64,000 nt of DNA, taken from contig JAJSPD010000002.1 of the NCBI GenBank assembly GCA_021307315.1, positions 1,116,001-1,180,000 on the forward strand. The letters run 5' to 3'. Origin of the DNA: Bisporella sp. PMI_857 (Eukaryota > Ascomycota > Leotiomycetes > Helotiales > Helotiaceae). How positions within the stretch are numbered: position 1 is the first letter of the stretch; the number at the start of each line of letters is the position of its first letter. Shown here piece by piece: positions 57,560 to 64,000 of the stretch. The notes below the pieces were generated by a model. That model saw only the letters and a program-made list of their open reading frames with translations, did no database searches and was not told where the DNA came from. The translations under genes were made by a program, and so were the position numbers.

Positions 57560-58649
57560 CTAGTAAACGTCTGCCCTAAATGACGGCACGTTGAATCTAG
57601 CCGGGCCCCCGGTGAATGCTTCGGTGCCAAACTGGTAAACTGTTTTCGAGGCGTTAGCTAAAGCCAAACTTCTCACTGACAGGGCAATGGCTCCACGATC
57701 GTCGTATGATCTGAGTGATGACACTTACTCAACAAGTATTGATTGGAGGCCGGGAAGGCATAGTTGTTCGTCAGGTAGTTGAAGAATTGCTTGACATCGG
57801 CACTGAACGAGCTTATCGGCGGACTGGTGGCCACGAAACTGTATACCTTCATTGCGCCGTTGTAGCCGAAGTACAGGTTGAAAGAATAGCCAGCTAGCGT
57901 CACCGTTGCTATAGGCGACCCAGTCGAGGTGATTGGCCAGACGTCGCCGTAGCGGCCGAGCCTGTGAATGAGGTGTCAGTGGCACAGGGTAAAGAGCGCT
58001 CGTGATTGTGCGAGTGCTTACCAGATCATAAGTTCATATTCACCATTATAGTTGACATGGTTCGCATCAGGGTGGGTGAATATGTCATAGGCAACGTTCG
58101 CACGAATATTAGTCGCGTCATAAGTCCATGAGACGGTAGTGGGCAGGCTACCAATATCGCTGACCTTCTTGCGTGTAAACTGGCGTCCAGCGTAGATATA
58201 GCTCTTGACGGTGTTTGCGTCGCCTGCCCACGTCCAGGTGGAGCTAAAAGCGACACTAGAGCCAGACGCACCGTTGTAGTACGTGCATTGGGAACCTGAG
58301 GTGGCCGTGCTGATGCCCCAGAGGTTGTTCAAAATGTCGTACCCATTAGCTGACAGGTAGGCGTACTGCGAGCATAAAGGGGTTCCAGTCTCGGCCGTCA
58401 CGGAGACTGGAGAAACTTTGATCTCAGTATGTTCTTGCTACAGACGGTTTCTCAAGGAATACAAAAGTTGAGAGTAAAGTTTCGAGAATGCGCACAGGCG
58501 TGGCACTCCCAACATTGAGCTTGTAAATCAAGTTAAAAAAGGGGTCTCAACTACTTACCATCTGTTCCTGTTGTCGGGGTGGCAACAGGGTTAGCGAGAG
58601 CACTTGGCGCAATGGCCAAGATAGCATTAGCCACCGTGATGAACTTCAT
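57560..58649 (-). CDS. Glycoside hydrolase family 12 endoglucanase/xyloglucanase, 4 exons
   Basis: Secreted beta-1,4-glucanase or xyloglucanase. Exons are 58649-58559, 58406-58022, 57961-57729 and 57639-57560 (262 residues; introns 152, 60 and 89 nt). The signal peptide is [19 protein letters not shown], then a short lead [11 protein letters not shown]. Family blocks: [53 protein letters not shown] with nucleophile Glu155, [10 protein letters not shown], and [17 protein letters not shown]. The last exon supplies the acid/base Glu243 in FGTEAFTGG and ends [11 protein letters not shown]. Without the last intron the frame would stop early, so the C-terminus depends on splicing at 57728/57640. 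GH12 enzymes of plant-associated fungi are also sensed by plants; whether this one is, is not shown. Confidence 0.94.
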
Positions 58650-60851
58650 CGTGAAGTAAAGATATTTTTGCGACGCTGATCAAGACTTTGAGGTACGCCC
58701 ACAGTTTGAAAATCTGAAGCTTGTTGGTGGCTAAACATAAGGATATGCTGGTGCTTCATCTCCTTATGTATTCGACAAGATATACCAGGACATCGGCTAG
58801 TGACCACTGACGACCAATGTGTGAGAGATTCCACAATATCTGTTCTCCTCAGATTTCTGTGGATCTCTCCCATGAAGTCACGGAGAGTCTGCCTCCGTCT
58901 CGAGGTGGTTATGAGCATAGTATAAACATAATAAAAAGGGGTCGGCCCGAACGATGAAGGCTTGGCGGTAGTCAACTGCTGCAGCTCCGCATTTAACAAT
59001 GGCCCAAGCAGCGAAGGGATGATATGCCAAATTCCTGGATTCCTGGATTTCGGTTAGTGCTAGGGTAGAGCCAAGCCGTGTTGTCTACAGGACCGTAGTA
59101 TCGGTCTCTTGTTGAGGTTGGCGTCATCGGGTATTCTGCTTATCGGACCGCTGGTAATCTGATGAACCATCGAAACACTTGAAGCTGCCAATGATGGTAA
59201 GCCATCACGCCTGTTTCAAGGCCCGGAATTCAGCACAGTGAAATGCACGATTAATATGGGGAAAATAAAAATCTTCCCCAGATCTGTGTCACGAGGGATA
59301 CTGCAACCCTACGAGCAGGGGCTCCATAGATGGCGCTGCAGCAAATCTTTATCCAAGCACTCATATAGTACTCAAGTCACCAGTGTTAACTGCCTCTATG
59401 GCGGAAAATTCCGCCCCGCTTGAGCATTCCTCCAGTACGACACGATGTTTTTCCGTATGCAGGTCGATGGAATCAAAGAGACCGAAGTCATTCTACGGAT
59501 GTGGCTTTTTTAGTTGGCCTCGAAAGCTGCCCTATTGTGTAATAATGCCTCGTTCCCCTCACTTGAGGAACTGATGGCTTTCTGATGCGTCAATCTTGCT
59601 ATTCAATGTATATACTGACCAAACATGCAGGGGACCATGGAACCGTAACTTTGAATACAAAATTTTCAGAAACCGTGCTAATAGGCGTGCTTAATATCCG
59701 GTCACCGAAAGTTCGAGAGCGGTCTGGAGGAGGAAAGCAAACGCTTTATTAGTTCCTATGCGTATATCTAGTCTACATATCAACGCCACTCTATTCTAAG
59801 GCAATGCAATTCGAAAGCCAGTCAGCAATCAGAGAGTCTGTAAGCTGTTCGCAAACTAGCAAGCTATTTGAGCTACTCAATAGGCAGCAGGCTAATGCTA
59901 GCGGACTATTCTGTAGTCTAAAAAACTATTCCTGCAAGTATAAGGTATATACCGACTTCCCCATCTACCAAAGTTTCTAGGCAATTTGAGGCCCCCCTGA
60001 AGTGGAGAGTAGGGCGGCAGTGCGTAAATATGATATTCTAAGGGACTCTATAGATCATGTGCGGCCAATAGCGATGTGGTAATGACGTGAACGAAACGAA
60101 GCAGTTTAGCAACCTATATCAGAACTCCCATCCGGGGTTACATAGAGCCGACTCCGATTAACCGCCGAACTTATTGCACTAGGTTGTAAATGGTTTGATC
60201 AACTCTCGCGCGCCTCTAATATGTGATTTCCTATAATCAATGTAGAGCAATGACTCCAGGATACAAAATTTCTGATGTGCCCTAGACGCGGCACGAAACA
60301 AGCGGCATATTAAGACTCTTCCCTCCCTTTATGAACTCTCGCCAGGCAATTGGCTATTGTATTCAGGATGACCACAACCAGCTCACTAGCCACACCCCGA
60401 AAGTTTCACTTCGCTTGTAGTTTCTAAGATCAAGTAGTGAGAGTCCCAAGTAGTGCCTCCACTACCAGCATACGGCATTTACAGTCCACTAGTCTGGGTG
60501 TTGCCTTCTTGGATTAGGTACCTGTTTGGTGTAAAGGGCAAAGCAGCTGTCCACATTATTCTTATTCGTCCTCAAAACTTGTTTAAAGACAAACAGCGAG
60601 GGAATCCATTTTTGCAAATTTTACGAGTTTATCATTGGAAGCCGCAGCTAAGGCCTGAGTTTTCCTTATTCACGCTCTGGAAAGCTGCTTAGTTGGAGAA
60701 GGCTGCAAATATTAGGCTTCATAGGTACTCTAGACTATCCGATCTCAGCAATCAGTTGCTGCTAATCATCGAAGCTCTTCGGTGGGGGCATTGTTGCTTG
60801 AGAATAGATCAAATGCACAGCCCATATCTACGATCAGAAGTTCTTACTCTG
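58650..60851. other. 2.2-kb intergenic
   Basis: No gene seen. The first part is the GH12 promoter. Open frames at 60453-60692 and 60693-61040 (plus) are unsupported and the latter overlaps the transporter gene. Confidence 0.55.
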
Positions 60852-62616
60852 CTACACTGCGCTCAGTGTACTAGTATCCTTGGTCTCCAACCCCTTCTCA
60901 GACCCCTTCGTGTCATTTTGCTCTTCTTCCGAAGACTGAGCATCCTCCTCGGCCGCAGTAGAAGATCCGCCATACTTGGCTGCCCTCCGTCTGTCTCTCC
61001 AAGCAAGGAATTGGATGGTGCCAGTGACAATTATCAGTAAAATCTGAAGCACAATCGACCAAGTATAGCCCTTGCGGGCCAATGGAAATTCTGTTGTCTT
61101 CCACACAAAATTTGGCGCGACAGCCTGCACGACATAGGCTAGATCATTGGCCGCTGCTACTAGCAGCGCTCTCTTCTCTGTGTCGGCGGAACACAACTCA
61201 TTAATCCAACTCAGAATCAGCGGACCGGCACCCATTCCAATATTACTTAGCCAGAAAACAATCTTGCGGCCCTCAATATTCTCATACAGAGGCATTTGGC
61301 GCATGAGGACGGCAAAGACGAGCGTAATGACAGCGCCAGCCTGGATGAAAGGCCAGCGCGCGCCGCGGAACGGCCCATCAGAGAGCCACCCCCAAATCAA
61401 GGCCATGCCGACGAAGATACCGGTAGTGGGTAGTGGTAGGTTGTTGATCTCCGGGACGCTGAAGGAAACACCAGGAACGGGAGCAGGTTTGGCGTTGAAA
61501 CTCTTCAGCCAATACCCCATGGCGGGCTGAGGAATGCCGTTATTCCAGACGACGTAGAGCAACGGTAACAGGTAAGCATGCCAACTCGATAGGATCTCCT
61601 TGACTCTGGCCTTTGTCCAAGGCCGTTTGCCAGCACGACCAATAGCTTGCATCCTCTTCACGGAGAGGACGTGTTCTTCTTGCGTCGTCCACCATGTCTT
61701 TATGCCACCTTGAGGGAGATTGGGAAAGAACAGGTAGCCCATCACCGCGAGCGGTATCGTGATTATACCGTCGATGACAAAAAGCCAACGCCAACCCGCA
61801 TGGCCGTGCACACCATTGAGATTGGTATACGCAGCTGCCTGTAGGAAGCCACTGAATAGTAATCCAATGGAGCCGGCAAGCCAGAATACCATTGCGCGCT
61901 TGCCCAGCTCTTGAGGAGTGTACCACGATCCGAGCATATAATGGATTCCGGGATAGAATCCAGATCTGTATCCATCAGATTAAAGCACCAGGATTTTCTG
62001 TGAGATGACTTACTCGAAAAGACCAACCAGGAAGCGAAGCGCATACAAAGCTCGGTAACTCTTTACGGCCGAAGTGGCAATGGTGGCGACGCCCCAACCC
62101 AGCTCAAGCTACGATGTGATGATTAGAATGATAGAAGCAAAACAGAATATAGTTGTGACATACAGTGGGAATCACCCAGCGGGGTGATACACGTGTTAGC
62201 AGCAAGTTTGACGGTATTTGGCCGATGACATAGCCCACTGTCCAGATAGAGACAGCCGTGACCAGCTCGTTGCCATGCATGCTTAGGTCCTCTCGCATGC
62301 CGCTAAGGAAGGCATTGTTGATGTTCGTCTGATCCAAGTTCTTGAGGAAGTATCCGATCTGACAAGCTGTAAGTAAGAGGTCTTCTTGTCAACTTTGGAG
62401 AGTACTTACCGAGGCAAAGGTGAGTACAAAGGCATCCACTTTGAATAAGAGCTTTCTTTGGTCAGATGGAAGATCCCACGTATCCCATAGATAACCCTTC
62501 CATGTCCTTATGGGTTTCACAATGAGCGTTTCCTGGGAATCGTTTGGCCCGGACTCCACATCCCGAGACACAACAACATCGGCTGAGTCGACGCGCTTCC
62601 TATCTGTATAGCTCAT
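60852..62616 (-). CDS. MFS transporter, Dal5/ACS (allantoate-pantothenate) family, 4 exons
   Basis: Anion:cation symporter-family carrier with 12 expected membrane segments, in the plasma membrane; relatives carry allantoate, nicotinate, pantothenate or biotin. Exons are 62616-62410, 62358-62164, 62108-62014 and 61965-60852 (536 residues; introns 51, 55 and 48 nt). Family marks: GYFLKNLDQTNINNAFLSGMREDL, GYVIGQIPSNLLLTRV, RWVIPTLELGWG, RALYALRFLVGLFESGFYPGIHYMLGSWYTPQELGKR, AAAYTNLNGVHGHAGWRWLFVIDG. The charged C-terminal tail is cytosolic. The overall pattern is closest to the Liz1/Fen2 pantothenate group, but the substrate cannot be read from sequence. Confidence 0.93.
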
Positions 62617-64000
62617 CGTGGTGGGAATGAGATTAGAGTGCTTGACATGAGCGAAAGTCTCGTCTCCTGATATTTCTTTTGCTATCTGATTGCAAACGTG
62701 GACTACTTATCTATTGAAAGGTACACTAGGGTATGCATGCAGTGTATGTGGTCATCGCTCCTGGTAATCACGTCAATACACTGTCCCATTGTCCAACTTA
62801 TAGATTCAATACAATGTCATTCCCCTTATATGGATTTGCGGAGACCAGTCTAGGTCGAAAATAATTCTCTCTTTTTTTTCTTGTACCGCTTTGTTGCCTC
62901 ATTATTGATTTGATAAATAAGCTATTGCCAAAGCCTGGGCGCATTGCACACAAGCAATTAAAAGATGCCTTGAGGCGTATGGCGTTCATGGCATGTCTAC
63001 CAAGAGGTGATGGATGCTATGCAGAGCCCAATTAACGAGACCCTAGATAACCTTAAGTGATTTCTTCTTCTTCTTTTTTTAAAAAATAATAATATTATAG
63101 TAGTTGCCGGCTTATTGATCCTCGGATCAATTACTCGTAAGCGTTCGAAGACGCGTGTAGGGTCGTTCATTCTATAGAGTGGCTCTCACGCAATTAACTC
63201 CCCATATTGCGTTTTTTCTGCACAGTTGATGAAGCTGCACTTATGTCGATGGCCGTATCCACTATGTGGACCAACGCGAGATTCAGGCGGAAGGAACTCG
63301 CAAAGATGGGGGTGACACTGCGTAGTACATCGATGCCGAAGCGGAATATCGTTCGATAAGGACAATGCCAAGACACATATGGAGGGCAGATGCGTCTTTC
63401 TGGATATTGGGTCTTGGCATATAAGGCGGTGCAGATCTGAGATATATCATCCTGTTGCTTGAGGGCACATCCTAAATGGCCTTTTTCGTATTTAGAAACT
63501 AAAATAATGTCTAGATTGCCCATGTGCTAATCGGCGCGTTCACTGAGACCCTCGGGAGTGAATACTATGAGCCCTCGATACATCAGGAAGCAATATTTTC
63601 TTTTATAGCAACGGAGATGAGATTTTAGGATCGACAATATATACCTGGGATAATATTGGGGCGAGTGGCAAGATCTCTTCGTAATGAGAGATATTTTTTG
63701 GGATCGAAAGAACATTCACGAGATTGTAGAAGACCTCACCCAAGTGTATGGCAGGAAACTACAACTTGAGCGACGGGGTTCCTTAGCGAATTATACGACA
63801 CTATGCACGCGATATTCACAAAAGATCCTACTGATATATACACATCCTTACCTACGTACAATTATCCTATAGTATTAACAGACAACGCTTATTCCTGGAC
63901 AGATGCGGGTGCTATTCTAGGCTTTACCAATATTACTTCTATCAACGGTTAAATTTTACCTAAGAAGGGCCTTTCACAATATCAAGTATCGTAACATTAA
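62617..64000. other. Window end, no gene recognised
   Basis: About 1.4 kb holding the transporter promoter and then unassigned sequence. Short poly-T and AT runs near 62870 and 63065-63100. Open frame 63684-63872 is short and unsupported. Any gene here would continue outside the window. Confidence 0.5.

Noticed and set aside
1..64000. CRISPR arrays, bacterial operons or ribosome-binding sites
   Set aside because: No regularly spaced repeats, and every supported gene has fungal introns or is a fungal family.

Overview
The window is nuclear DNA of a filamentous ascomycete (Pezizomycotina). The evidence is consistent: genes are split by introns of about 45-90 nt with GTAAGT/GTATGT-type donors and CTAAC/CTGAC-like branch sites, they are monocistronic on both strands, and the families are typical of these fungi (HET, Clr5-ankyrin, Zn2Cys6 regulator, EthD, GH12, GH76, Dal5-type MFS). 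The gene mix would suit Leotiomycetes or a related class, but I cannot fix the class from sequence alone. I rebuilt 19 confident protein genes exon by exon, plus two small candidate genes and several pseudogenes.

Layout. 0-4.2 kb: two F-box paralogues, one intact (3109-4218) and one decayed (176-1676) that carries a 462-bp hAT-type MITE with an exact 8-bp target duplication. 5.0-10.6 kb: a nitrilase and a CSC1/OSCA-type channel. 11.3-13.3 kb: remnants of a DUF7708-type protein and of an AAA ATPase, lying back to back. 14.6-16.9 kb: a divergent pair, an extended SDR aldehyde reductase and a DJ-1/Hsp31-like glyoxalase. 18.0-21.6 kb: an EthD protein and a HET-domain protein. 24.0-30.0 kb: a secreted DUF7029/DUF7223-like protein and a Clr5-ankyrin protein. 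32.5-45.1 kb: an acyltransferase, a CocE-like hydrolase, a PhyH dioxygenase, a Zn2Cys6 regulator, an MFS transporter and a GH76 enzyme. 46.6-50.6 kb: P5C reductase and HisA. 51.5-53.5 kb: a patatin-like phospholipase. 57.6-58.6 kb: a GH12 endoglucanase. 60.9-62.6 kb: a Dal5-type transporter.

The most interesting unit is 34.4-43.4 kb. Here a hydrolase and a dioxygenase share one divergent promoter, and a Zn2Cys6 regulator and an MFS transporter share another. Both promoters carry the same 13-mer AGATTCCGAGCCG, which opens a run of three CCG triplets at 5-bp spacing, at nearly the same distance from the plus-strand start codon (244 and 265 bp). Further short matches lie around it. I infer a small, self-regulated uptake and catabolic (or biosynthetic) cluster whose substrate is unknown.

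A second theme is allorecognition or NLR-type parts scattered through the window: HET, Clr5-ankyrin, patatin, and DUF7708 and AAA relics, set among AT-rich, gene-poor spacers with hairpins and homopolymer tracts.
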